From Streptomyces sp. LUP30 (GTDB lineage Bacteria; Actinomycetota; Actinomycetes; Streptomycetales; Streptomycetaceae): a stretch of 64,000 bases of DNA. Where the stretch lies: the NCBI RefSeq assembly GCF_001746365.1, contig NZ_MJAJ01000015.1, positions 1 through 64,000 on the forward strand, in the 5' to 3' direction. The notes beneath the pieces were generated by a model that saw only the letters and a list, made by a program, of their open reading frames with translations, was not told where the DNA came from and ran no database searches. This document shows positions 16,617-24,580 of this stretch, piece after piece (position 1 is the stretch's first letter; the number at the start of each line of letters is the position of its first letter). The position numbers and the translations under genes were made by a program.

Positions 16617-18995
16617 TCAGTCCGGGAAGCGGCGGTCGACCCAGCGCCAGGAGAACTCCAGGGCGATCGCCGCCACTGCCGCCACGCCCACCGCGATCCA
16701 CGGCATCGTCAATCCGACCAGCTTCAGCGCGAAGAAGTGCTGCAGTGACGGGACCGCCAGCACCAGCAGGAACGCCACGCCCATCGAGGCCACCAGCAGC
16801 ACCCGCCACCAGGTGTAGGGGCGGGCGATGATCGCCAGTACCCACATCGACGCCAGGAACAGCGTGAGCGTGGCCGCGCTCGTCTCGGCCTCCAGCGAGC
16901 CGTCGCCGGTGTAGTGGTGGCGGGCGAGCAGATAGGTCACGAAGGTCGCGACGCCCGCGATCACCCCGCCGGGGACCGAGTACCGCATCACCCGTCGCAC
17001 GAAGTGCGGGCGGGCCCGCTCGGTGTTGGGGGCGAGGGCGAGGAAGAAGGCCGGAATGCCGATCGTGAGCGTGGACAGCATCGTCAGATGCCTCGGCAGG
17101 AACGGGTACTCGACCTGCCAGCACACCACCAGCAGGGCCAGCAGCACCGAGTAGACCGTCTTCACCAGGAAGAGGGTCGCCACCCGGGTGATGTTGCCGA
17201 TGACCCGCCGGCCCTCCGCGACCACCGACGGCAGGGTCGCGAAGCTGTTGTCCAGCAGTACGATCTGCGCGACCGCCCGGGTGGCCTCGGAGCCCGACCC
17301 CATCGCGACCCCGATGTCCGCGTCCTTCAGCGCGAGGACGTCGTTGACGCCGTCCCCGGTCATCGCGACGGTGCGCCCGCGGGACTGCAGCGCCCCCACC
17401 ATGTCCCGCTTCTGCTGCGGGGTGACCCGGCCGAACACCGTGCCCTCGTCCAGCGCCCGCCCCATGCCGTCCTGGTCCGCGGGCAGTCCGCGGGCGTCCA
17501 CGGCGGCGCCCTCCAGCCCGAGCTTGGCCGCCACCGCCCCCACCGACACCGCGTTGTCGCCGGAGACGACCTTGGCCTGCACGTTCTGCTCGGCGAAGTA
17601 GCGCAGTGTGTCGCCCGCGTCGGGCCGCAGCCGCTGTTCGAGCACCACCAGGGCGACGGGGCGGGCTCCGCGCGCGGGCTCCGGATCGCCCAGGTCGCGT
17701 GCGGCGCGGGCCAGCAGCAGCACACGCAGCCCCTGCTCGTTGAGCCGCTCGGTCTCGCCGAGGGCGGGATCGTCGTCGTCCAGGAGCACGTCGGGCGCCC
17801 CGAGCAGCCAGGTGCTGCTCCCGCCGTCGCTTTCGCCGTCGCTCTCGTTGAAGGCGGCGCCGCTGTACTTGCGGGCCGAGGAGAACGGCAGGGACTCGGT
17901 GCAGCGCCAGCCGTCGGCGTGCGGAAAGGCGTCGATGACGGCCTGGAGGGAGGCGTTCGGCCGCGGGTCGGACTCCCCGAGCGCCCCGAGCACCTGCCGT
18001 ACGTAGCCCTCGTCGGCGCCGTCGAGGGCGTGCAGCCCGGTGACGTCCATGCCGCCCTCGGTGAGGGTGCCGGTCTTGTCCAGACAGACGGTGTCGACGC
18101 GGGCGAGACCCTCGATGGCCGGGAGTTCCTGCACCAGGCACTGCTTGCGGCCGAGCCGGACGACGCCGATCGCGAAGGCGACGGAGGTGAGCAGGACGAG
18201 CCCCTCGGGCACCATCGGGACGATGCCGCCGATCGTGCGCGCGATCGAGTCCCGGAAGCCGTTGTTCTTCACGAACAGCTGCGTGACGACGAGGCCGATC
18301 GCCGCCGGGACCATCATCCACGTGACGTACTTGAGGATCGTCGAGATGCCGGAGCGCAGCTCGGAGTGGACGAGCGTGAAGCGGGAGGCCTCCTCGGCGA
18401 GCTGGGCGGCGTAGGCCTCACGGCCGACCTTGGTCGCCCGGAAGGCGCCTCCGCCCGCCACGACGAAGCTGCCCGACATGACCCGGTCGCCCGCCCGTTT
18501 GACGACGGGGTCCGCCTCGCCGGTCAGCAGCGACTCGTCGATCTCCAGCCCGTCGGCCTCGACGCACGTCCCGTCCACGGCGATCTTGTCGCCGGGCCCG
18601 ATCACGATGAGGTCGTCCAGGACGAGCTCGGACGTGGAGACCTGGACCGCGGTGCCGTCGCGCCGGACGGTGGGGCGGGCCTCGCCGACGACCGCGAGGG
18701 AGTCCAGGGTCTGTTTGGCCCGCCACTCCTGGACGATGCCGATACCGGTGTTGGCGAGGATCACGAAGCCGAACAGACTGTCCTGGATGGGGGCGACGGC
18801 GAGCATGACCAGCCACAGGACGCCGATGATCGCGTTGAACCGGGTGAAGACGTTCGCCCGGACGATCTCGCCCACGGAACGGCTGCTGCGCGCGGGGACG
18901 TCGTTGACCTGGCCGCGCGCGACGCGGTCCGCGACCTCGGCGGCGGTCAGACCGCTCGCCGTCGGTGCGAGGGCGGGGACGTCGGTGTGGGGCAT
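16617..18995 (-). CDS. Cation-translocating P-type ATPase, CtpE-like
   Basis: 792 aa from ATG at 18995. Actuator-domain TGEAD; TM4 motif VPMVPEGL; phosphorylation site CLDKTGTLTEGG; nucleotide-domain TGDGVNDVLALKDADIGVAMG region. There are about ten TM helices including a long C-terminal set. There is no N-terminal metal-binding CxxC domain, which excludes the copper/zinc P1B class. The PEGL motif and overall length match the actinobacterial CtpE group, implicated in calcium uptake in mycobacteria; assigning calcium here is inference. Next upstream on the same strand is the DUF2530 gene. Confidence 0.9.
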   Translation of the reverse strand: MPHTDVPALAPTASGLTAAEVADRVARGQVNDVPARSSRSVGEIVRANVFTRFNAIIGVLWLVMLAVAPIQDSLFGFVILANTGIGIVQEWRAKQTLDSLAVVGEARPTVRRDGTAVQVSTSELVLDDLIVIGPGDKIAVDGTCVEADGLEIDESLLTGEADPVVKRAGDRVMSGSFVVAGGGAFRATKVGREAYAAQLAEEASRFTLVHSELRSGISTILKYVTWMMVPAAIGLVVTQLFVKNNGFRDSIARTIGGIVPMVPEGLVLLTSVAFAIGVVRLGRKQCLVQELPAIEGLARVDTVCLDKTGTLTEGGMDVTGLHALDGADEGYVRQVLGALGESDPRPNASLQAVIDAFPHADGWRCTESLPFSSARKYSGAAFNESDGESDGGSSTWLLGAPDVLLDDDDPALGETERLNEQGLRVLLLARAARDLGDPEPARGARPVALVVLEQRLRPDAGDTLRYFAEQNVQAKVVSGDNAVSVGAVAAKLGLEGAAVDARGLPADQDGMGRALDEGTVFGRVTPQQKRDMVGALQSRGRTVAMTGDGVNDVLALKDADIGVAMGSGSEATRAVAQIVLLDNSFATLPSVVAEGRRVIGNITRVATLFLVKTVYSVLLALLVVCWQVEYPFLPRHLTMLSTLTIGIPAFFLALAPNTERARPHFVRRVMRYSVPGGVIAGVATFVTYLLARHHYTGDGSLEAETSAATLTLFLASMWVLAIIARPYTWWRVLLVASMGVAFLLVLAVPSLQHFFALKLVGLTMPWIAVGVAAVAAIALEFSWRWVDRRFPD

Positions 18996-19124
18996 GGAAT
19001 CGACGGTACGTGCGGTTTTGGGGCTTCACCCCCTGAAGCCCCCGAAGATCCGACCTGGGGAGGACGAGCAGGGGAGGGGGATGCTACGACGGTCGTACGG
19101 CTGCCCCGCCGGCCGGCGGGGCGC

Positions 19125-19394
19125 TCACTCCGCGGCCGCCGTCGCCCCGGGCGCCGCCGCCCGCTTGATCGCCGCGTCGCGCCTGCGGACGTACCAGATG
19201 CCGATCAGGCCGAGGCCGGCGCCCGCGAGGCAGGTCCACACCCACCAGGCCCGGCCGCGGTCGTCGAACCAGCCGTAGAAGGGGAGCTGGACGAGGAAGA
19301 GGACGAACCAGAGGATCGTGCCGCCGATGATGGTGGCGACGACGGGACCCTCCAAGGGCTCCGGCGCCTCGTGCTGGGGTGTCCACTTCGCCAT
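19125..19394 (-). CDS. DUF2530 small membrane protein
   Basis: 89 aa, ATG at 19394. Two TM helices at about 21-42 (VVATIIGGTILWFVLFLVQL) and 50-68 are separated by a short FYGWFDDRGRAWW loop. The tail is basic and Ala-rich. The size and the Trp-rich loop are typical of actinobacterial DUF2530. Function unknown. It lies 129 bp upstream of the P-type ATPase on the same strand, and divergent from the purine permease. Confidence 0.8.
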   Translation of the reverse strand: MAKWTPQHEAPEPLEGPVVATIIGGTILWFVLFLVQLPFYGWFDDRGRAWWVWTCLAGAGLGLIGIWYVRRRDAAIKRAAAPGATAAAE

Positions 19395-19510
19395 GGGGAC
19401 AGCTTACGAGGTGGTCACGTCTACGCGCGGAGATGGCCGATCCTCGCGTTATATGTTCATACTGAAACGGTTTGATGTTGACCACTTCTCTTCGTAGGAA
19501 CCGCCAAAAC

Positions 19511-20962
19511 ATGCCCACCTCGGCCCCCGCCAAGACCCCCGCCCCTGACGAGCCGGGAGCCAGGTCCGCCCACGGCGCCCTCGATCGTTACTTCAAGATC
19601 TCCGAGCGGGGCAGCACTCTGTCCAGGGAGATCCGCGGCGGCTTCGCCACCTTCTTCGCGATGGCGTACATCATCGTGCTGAACCCGATCATCCTCGGCA
19701 GCGCGAAGGACATGTACGGGCATCAGCTGGACAACGGGCAGCTGGTCACCGCTACCTGCGTGACGGCGGCCTTCACCACGCTCCTCATGGGCGTGATCGG
19801 CAACGTGCCCATCGCGCTGGCCGCCGGCCTCGGCGTGAACTCCGTGGTCGCGCTCCAGCTCGCGCCCCGGATGTCCTGGCCGGACGCCATGGGCATGGTG
19901 GTGCTCGCGGGTCTCGTGGTCATGCTCCTGGTCGCCACCGGTCTGCGTGAGCGCGTGATGAACGCGGTCCCCTTCGGCCTGCGCAAGGCGATCAGCATCG
20001 GCATCGGCCTGTTCATCATGCTGATCGGGCTCGTCGACTCCGGCTTCGTCAGCCGCATCCCGGACGCCGCCCACACCACCGTCCCGCTCCAGCTCGGCGC
20101 CGACGGTCACCTGAACGGCTGGCCGGTCCTCGTCTTCATCCTGGGCGCGCTGCTCACGCTGGCGCTGATCACCCGCAAGGTGCCCGGCGCGATCCTGATC
20201 TCGATCGTCGCGATGACCGCCCTGGCGCTGATCATCAATGCCGTCGCCACCGTTCCCTCCTGGGGCCTGACCACCCCCGAGTGGCCCGGCAACCCCGTCG
20301 CCTCCCCCGACTTCGGTCTCATCGGCCAGGTCAGCCTGTTCGGCGGCTTCGGCAAGGTCGGCGTGCTGACCGGCGTCCTGTTCGTCTTCACGGTGCTGCT
20401 GTCGTGCTTCTTCGACGCGATGGGCACGATCATGGGCGTCAGCGACGAGGCCAAGCTGACCAACGCCAAGGGTGAGATGCCCGGCATCAACAAGGTCCTC
20501 TTCGTCGACGGCCTCGCGGTCGCCGCGGGCGGCGCCAGCTCCTCCTCCGCCACCACCGCGTTCGTGGAGTCCACGGCCGGCGTCGGCGAGGGCGCCCGCA
20601 CCGGCTTCGCGAACCTCGTCACCGGCGGATTGTTCGCCGTGGCGCTGTTCCTGACCCCCGTGGCCACGATGGTCCCGTCCCAGGCCGCCACCCCGGCGCT
20701 GCTCGCGGTGGGCTTCCTGATCCTCTCCGGCTCGGTCCGGGAGATCGACTGGGCCGACCCCACCATCGCCATCCCGGCCTTCATCACCATGGTGATGATG
20801 CCGTTCACCTACTCGATCACCAACGGCATCGGGATGGGCTTCATCGCCTTCGTCCTGCTGCGCCTCGCGGCCGGCCGCGGCCGGGAGGTCCCGGCGCCGA
20901 TGTACGTGGTCTCCGCCGTGTTCGTCTTCTACTACCTGATGCCGGCCCTCGGCCTCACCTGA
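19511..20962 (+). CDS. NCS2-family purine permease (AzgA-type)
   Basis: 483 aa from ATG at 19511 (AGGAAC 11 nt upstream; a start at 19472 would add an Arg-rich tail without a ribosome site). Hallmarks are the N-terminal RGGFATFFAMAYIIVLNP segment, MGTIMGVSDEAKL in the middle and SSATTAFVESTAGVGEGART, all strongly conserved in AzgA-like adenine/guanine/hypoxanthine permeases. About 12-14 TM helices. It probably imports purine bases by proton symport (family knowledge). Its 3' end forms half of an inverted repeat with the convergent RHH gene. Confidence 0.93.
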   Translation: MPTSAPAKTPAPDEPGARSAHGALDRYFKISERGSTLSREIRGGFATFFAMAYIIVLNPIILGSAKDMYGHQLDNGQLVTATCVTAAFTTLLMGVIGNVPIALAAGLGVNSVVALQLAPRMSWPDAMGMVVLAGLVVMLLVATGLRERVMNAVPFGLRKAISIGIGLFIMLIGLVDSGFVSRIPDAAHTTVPLQLGADGHLNGWPVLVFILGALLTLALITRKVPGAILISIVAMTALALIINAVATVPSWGLTTPEWPGNPVASPDFGLIGQVSLFGGFGKVGVLTGVLFVFTVLLSCFFDAMGTIMGVSDEAKLTNAKGEMPGINKVLFVDGLAVAAGGASSSSATTAFVESTAGVGEGARTGFANLVTGGLFAVALFLTPVATMVPSQAATPALLAVGFLILSGSVREIDWADPTIAIPAFITMVMMPFTYSITNGIGMGFIAFVLLRLAAGRGREVPAPMYVVSAVFVFYYLMPALGLT

Positions 20963-21016
20963 GCCCGGGCTTTCACCCGAGCCGGATCCCGGGAGCGGCG
21001 GACGGGCTCAGGTGAG
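20954..21016. terminator. Long inverted repeat spanning both stop codons of convergent genes
   Basis: CTCACCTGAGCCCG (20954-20967) and its exact complement (21003-21016) flank a 35-nt GC-rich loop. Both proteins end Gly-Leu-Thr-stop and the arms include both stop codons. It is likely a shared bidirectional terminator. Confidence 0.7.
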
Positions 21017-21190
21017 CCCGTAGAACTTCCCGGTCTCGTCGACCGCGGTCTTGAACCGTTCGTCGAAGTCATCGCGGATGAGCGTCTGGACGACATAGTC
21101 CTGGACGCTCATCCCCCTTTTGGCGGCATGCTGCCGGAGCCGTTCGAGCAGCTCCCCGTCTATCCGCAGGCTGAGCACACTGGTCCCCAT
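21008..21190 (-). CDS. Orphan ribbon-helix-helix protein (ParD/CopG-like)
   Basis: 60 aa, ATG at 21190. SVLSLRIDGELLERLRQHA matches a beta-strand followed by an RHH helix, then KRGMSVQDYVVQTLIRDDF as the second helix: a complete RHH DNA-binding fold with a 15-residue tail (ETGKFYGLT). Such proteins are usually antitoxins, but no toxin-like gene is adjacent. The neighbours are a permease and a MarR regulator. It may act as a solitary small transcription factor. Confidence 0.75.
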   Translation of the reverse strand: MGTSVLSLRIDGELLERLRQHAAKRGMSVQDYVVQTLIRDDFDERFKTAVDETGKFYGLT

Positions 21191-21309
21191 GAGACGAGGG
21201 TCGCGGGCGTGTAGCGCAGTCCGGCCGCTTTCCGCTGCCGACTCACCCGTTCGAGTGATGGCCGGGTTTCGTGGCCAGAGTCACGGGAATCCCGGCGCGT
21301 CCCAGCTTG

Positions 21310-21337
21310 TTTAGCCAGAGTAATGAGTTACCCTAAA
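21310..21337. promoter_or_regulatory. Candidate MarR operator/promoter
   Basis: TTTAG (21310-21314) and CTAAA (21333-21337) bracket an AT-rich core with GAGTAATGAGTTAC just before the marR start. The spacing is compatible with autorepression. Confidence 0.35.
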
Positions 21338-21340
21338 GAG

Positions 21341-21778
21341 ATGTCTGACCTCACCCATGGCGACGACGCTGCCGCCGTGAACTCCCTTCGCTCAGCCGTG
21401 ATGCGGCTGTCCCGCCGGCTCAAGCACCAGCGGGTCGACGAGTCGCTGAGCCCGACCGAGATGTCGGTGCTCGGCACCCTCTCCCTCTGCGGCAGCGCCA
21501 CACCCGGCGAGCTCGCCCGCAAGGAGCACGTGCAGCCCCCCTCGATGACACGCATCGTCGCGCTGCTGGAGGCCAAGGGTCTGGTCCGGCTGGAGCCGCA
21601 CCACGAGGACCGCCGCCAGAAGGTCGTCACCAAGACCGAGCAGGCCGAGGCCATGCTCGCGGAGAGCCGCGCCAAGCGGAACGCCTTCCTGGCCGCCCTG
21701 GTCGACGGCCTCGACGAGGACGAGTGGGCGAAACTGCGCGCCGCCGCCCCCGTGCTGGAGAAGCTCGCACACCTGTAG
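21341..21778 (+). CDS. MarR-family transcriptional regulator
   Basis: 145 aa from ATG at 21341, with AAAGAG immediately upstream. An in-frame ATG at 21323 would add six residues and has a weaker site. Winged helix: ELARKEHVQPPSMTRIVALL is the recognition region and EPHHEDRRQKVVTKTE the wing with the conserved D-x-R motif. It forms an operon with the MFS transporter 24 bp downstream, the usual arrangement of a local repressor of an efflux pump. The ligand is unknown. Confidence 0.9.
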   Translation: MSDLTHGDDAAAVNSLRSAVMRLSRRLKHQRVDESLSPTEMSVLGTLSLCGSATPGELARKEHVQPPSMTRIVALLEAKGLVRLEPHHEDRRQKVVTKTEQAEAMLAESRAKRNAFLAALVDGLDEDEWAKLRAAAPVLEKLAHL

Positions 21779-21802
21779 ACCGTCCCCGAGGAGGCGAACC
21801 TG

Positions 21803-23161
21803 TTGAGTACGGGACCCGGAGCAGACTCCGCACCCGCACCGGCCATCCACGACACCCCGCCCGCTCCCCCACCCGCCCGCAGGTCCTCGATGTTCGCCTC
21901 CCTGCGGGTCAGGAACTACCGCCTCTTCTTCATGGGCCAGGTCGTCTCGAACATCGGCACCTGGATGCAGCGCATCGCGCAGGACTGGCTCGTGCTCAGC
22001 CTCACCGGCTCCGCCACCGCCGTCGGCGTCACGACGGCGCTGCAGTTCCTGCCGATGCTCCTCTTCGGCCTCTACGGCGGCGTCCTCGTCGACCGTCTCC
22101 CCAAGCGCCGTACGCTGCTGTTCACCCAGTCGGCGATGGCCCTCACCGGCATCGCGCTCGCCGTCCTCAGCCTCTCCGGCCAGGTCCAGGTCTGGCACGT
22201 CTACGTCGCCGCCTTCGCCGTGGGCCTCGCGACCGTCCTGGACAACCCGGCGCGGCAGACGTTCGTCTCCGAGATGGTCGGCCCCGACCAGCTCCAGAAC
22301 GCGGTCAGCCTCAACTCGGCGAACTTCCAGTCGGCCCGGCTGATCGGCCCCGCCGTGGCCGGCGTGATGATCACCGGCGTCGGGACCGGCTGGGCGTTCC
22401 TCTTCAACGGCCTGTCCTTCGTCGCCCCCCTCGCCGGTCTGCTGCTGATGCGCTCGCGCGAGCTGCACGTCGTCGAGCGCGCCCCGCGCGGCAGGGGGCA
22501 GCTGCGGGAGGGCCTCCAGTACGTCGCCGGCCGTCCCGACCTGATCTGGACGATCGTGCTGGTCGGGTTCGTCAGCACCTTCGGGTTCAACTTCCCCGTC
22601 TACCTCTCGGCCTTCGCCGACGACGTGTTCCACGCGGGCGCCGGCTCCTACAGCCTCTTCAACACGCTGATGGCGGTGGGCTCCCTGGCGGGCGCCCTGC
22701 TCGCGGCCCGGCGCGGCACGGCCCGGATGCGGGTGCTGGTCGCGGGGGCGGTGGCCTTCGGCGCGATGGAGATCGTGGCCTCCACCGCCCCCTCCCTGTG
22801 GCTGTTCGCCCTGCTCATGGCCCCGATCGGCATGTTCGGCATGACGGTCAACGTCACCGCCAACAGCAGCGTCCAGCTGAGCACCGACCCCGCCATGCGG
22901 GGCCGGGTGATGGCCCTCTACATGATGGTGTTCATGGGCGGCGCCCCGATCGGCGCGCCGATCGCCGGCTGGGTCACCGACGCGTACGGCGTCCGGGCCG
23001 GACTGGCGTCGGGCGGTGCGATCTCGGCCGCCGCGGCCGTCACCGTCGGCCTGGTCCTGGCCCGCATGGGCAACCTGCGTCTGTCGGTCGGCTGGCACCA
23101 CGGCCACCCGCGCGTGCGGTTCGTCCCGCGCGAGGACCGGGAGCTCGCCCCCGTCGCCTGA
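21803..23161 (+). CDS. MFS efflux transporter
   Basis: 452 aa starting at TTG 21803, supported by GAGGAGG 8 nt upstream. About 12 TM helices; the N-terminal half contains FRNY/FFMGQVVSNIGTWMQR and DRLPKRRTLLF (motif A-like). The family is the actinobacterial MFS3/enterobactin-exporter-like type with the NIGTWMQ signature. Its position behind marR suggests a drug or metabolite exporter under MarR control. The 3' end is followed by a 15-bp tandem repeat and a hairpin. Confidence 0.9.
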   Translation: MSTGPGADSAPAPAIHDTPPAPPPARRSSMFASLRVRNYRLFFMGQVVSNIGTWMQRIAQDWLVLSLTGSATAVGVTTALQFLPMLLFGLYGGVLVDRLPKRRTLLFTQSAMALTGIALAVLSLSGQVQVWHVYVAAFAVGLATVLDNPARQTFVSEMVGPDQLQNAVSLNSANFQSARLIGPAVAGVMITGVGTGWAFLFNGLSFVAPLAGLLLMRSRELHVVERAPRGRGQLREGLQYVAGRPDLIWTIVLVGFVSTFGFNFPVYLSAFADDVFHAGAGSYSLFNTLMAVGSLAGALLAARRGTARMRVLVAGAVAFGAMEIVASTAPSLWLFALLMAPIGMFGMTVNVTANSSVQLSTDPAMRGRVMALYMMVFMGGAPIGAPIAGWVTDAYGVRAGLASGGAISAAAAVTVGLVLARMGNLRLSVGWHHGHPRVRFVPREDRELAPVA

Positions 23162-23190
23162 CCCTGCGGGACGTCACCCTGCGGGACGTC
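23161..23190. repeat. 15-bp perfect tandem duplication
   Basis: ACCCTGCGGGACGTC occurs twice head-to-tail at the junction of the MFS stop and the GNAT C-terminal codons. A partial third unit (ACCTGCGG) follows. It probably extended the GNAT tail. Confidence 0.85.
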
Positions 23191-23743
23191 GACCTGCGGA
23201 GGGTGCGGGGAGCCGCACCCTCCGGGCCAGCACCTGGCCGGGCCACGCGTGCTCCCCGACGGTGTACGTCTGCGTCGGGGTGAAGCCGTTGGCCTCGTAG
23301 TAGGCGACGAGTCTGCGGTCGTCGCCGGCGTAGCAGTCCACGCGGAGCAGATCGACGCCCGCCTGCCGGGTCGCCTCGGCCGCGTGGGCCAGCAGGGCGC
23401 TGCCGAGACCGTGGCCCTTGAAACGGCGGTCGGAGGCGAGCCAGTGGATGTACCGTTCGGGCTCGCCGGGCGGTGGGAGGTGGGCCAGATAGGCGCCGGG
23501 GGAGTCGGTGAGGGTGAGAGCGGCGGCCGGCACGCCGTCGGCCTCGGCGAGGAACACGTCGCCCTCGGTCATGTACCGGGTGACCGATTCCACCGTCCTG
23601 GTCTGCTTGGACAGGGGGGCCGTGCCCCACTGCCGGGTGCGCCCCTGTGAGACCAGCCACTCGACGCTGCTGTCGAGCATGCCGAGCATCACGGGAATGT
23701 CCGCCGGTCCGCCATCTCTGATCGTGATCCGCATGACGTCCAT
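23174..23743 (-). CDS. GNAT-family N-acetyltransferase
   Basis: 189 aa from ATG at 23743 (alternatives at 23746 and 23734). RITIRDGGPADIP is the first strand. The acetyl-CoA binding motif A is about RFKGHGLGSALLAHA (R/Q-x-x-G-x-G/A pattern) near residue 122. VAYYEANGFTPTQTY is the C-terminal GNAT signature. The last 20 residues are low-complexity, encoded by the tandem repeat and terminator. It is divergent from thpR across 42 bp, sharing a compact promoter region. Substrate unknown. Confidence 0.88.
   Translation of the reverse strand: MDVMRITIRDGGPADIPVMLGMLDSSVEWLVSQGRTRQWGTAPLSKQTRTVESVTRYMTEGDVFLAEADGVPAAALTLTDSPGAYLAHLPPPGEPERYIHWLASDRRFKGHGLGSALLAHAAEATRQAGVDLLRVDCYAGDDRRLVAYYEANGFTPTQTYTVGEHAWPGQVLARRVRLPAPSAGRRPAG
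23197..23224. terminator. 12-bp perfect stem-loop inside the GNAT 3' end
   Basis: CGGAGGGTGCGG, loop GGAG, CCGCACCCTCCG. It sits between the MFS and GNAT stops of a convergent pair, so the GNAT tail codons double as terminator. Confidence 0.8.
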
Positions 23744-23785
23744 CATGGCGCGCGTGCGCCCGCTCCGGCCGGGAAAATCGGCGCC

Positions 23786-24358
23786 ATGAGACTCTTCGCC
23801 GCCGTGCTCCCCCCGGACGACATCGCCGACGAACTCGCCGCCCGGACAGCCGTGTTGCGCGCACTGCCGGGCGCGGACGCGCTGCGCTGGACGGCCCGGT
23901 CCGGCTGGCACTTCACCCTCGCCTTCTACGGCGAGGTCGACGACGTCCTCCTCCCGGAGCTGTCGGCGCGGCTGGAGCGGGCCGCGCACCGGGGTGCGCC
24001 CTTCCCGCTGGCGGTGCGCGGCGGCGGACAGTTCGGGCACGGCCGGGCGCTGTGGGCCGGGGCCGCCGGAGACGTCCCGGCGCTGCGGCTGCTGGCCGAC
24101 CGGGCGGAGGCGGCGGGCCGGAAGGCGGGCGTGGAGATGGGCGAGCACCGCCGCTACAAGGCGCACCTGACACTGGCCCGCAGCCGCGACGCCGTGGAGG
24201 TGCGGCCGTACCTCGAGGCGCTGGAGGCCTTCGAGGGCCGTGCCTGGACGGTGGGGGAGCTGGTGCTGGTGCGCAGCCGTCTCCCGGCCTCGGGGGCGCC
24301 GGGCGAGCAGCCCCGTTACGAGCCGGTCGGGCGCTGGGCGCTCGGCGGGGCCGGTTAG
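23786..24358 (+). CDS. thpR: RNA 2',3'-cyclic phosphodiesterase (2H / LigT family)
   Basis: 190 aa, ATG at 23786. The family's two H-x-T/S-x motifs are present: HFTL near residue 43 (GWHFTLAFYGEV) and HLTL near 127 (YKAHLTLARS). The opening MRLFAAVLPPDD and length of about 190 are typical of bacterial ThpR, a cytoplasmic 2H phosphoesterase that hydrolyses 2',3'-cyclic phosphates and shows 2'-5' RNA ligase activity in vitro. A 29-aa membrane peptide gene follows after 9 bp. Confidence 0.93.
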   Translation: MRLFAAVLPPDDIADELAARTAVLRALPGADALRWTARSGWHFTLAFYGEVDDVLLPELSARLERAAHRGAPFPLAVRGGGQFGHGRALWAGAAGDVPALRLLADRAEAAGRKAGVEMGEHRRYKAHLTLARSRDAVEVRPYLEALEAFEGRAWTVGELVLVRSRLPASGAPGEQPRYEPVGRWALGGAG

Positions 24359-24367
24359 TCTCGACGC

Positions 24368-24457
24368 GTGGACCCGAAGACCCGGAACCGGATCATGGCC
24401 GTTGCCCTTGTGCTGATGTTCGTGGTGGTGGCGGTGGCGGCGGCGGTCGGCAGATAG
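24368..24457 (+). CDS. 29-residue single-pass membrane peptide
   Basis: GTG at 24368 to TAG at 24457. Starts MDPKTRNRIM, then an uninterrupted hydrophobic stretch of 16 residues (AVALVLMFVVVAVAAA), then V-G-R. A positively charged N-terminus followed by one TM helix is classic for a micro-protein. It uses an AGA Arg codon, rare in this genome. No strong ribosome site is seen; it follows thpR by 9 bp and may be translated by reinitiation. Function unknown. Confidence 0.5.
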   Translation: MDPKTRNRIMAVALVLMFVVVAVAAAVGR

Positions 24458-24519
24458 CGCAAGCCGTCGCACCGACCGCCGCCGCGCCCTGCCCGCATGG
24501 GCGGACGGCCCCCGTCTCA

Positions 24520-24580
24520 TGGGCTCGGCGCTGCCGGGCGAAGGCGTCTCCTGGGCTCGCCGCTACCAGGCGAAGGCCTC
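24520..24580. repeat. Imperfect 29-bp direct repeat at the aldo/keto reductase 3' end
   Basis: Copies at 24520-24548 and 24552-24580 match at 25 of 29 positions with a 32-bp period (both start TGGGCTCG and contain GGCGAAGGC). The second copy encodes the last residues (EAFAW) of the reductase. The first is a diverged duplicate beyond its stop. Confidence 0.6.
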
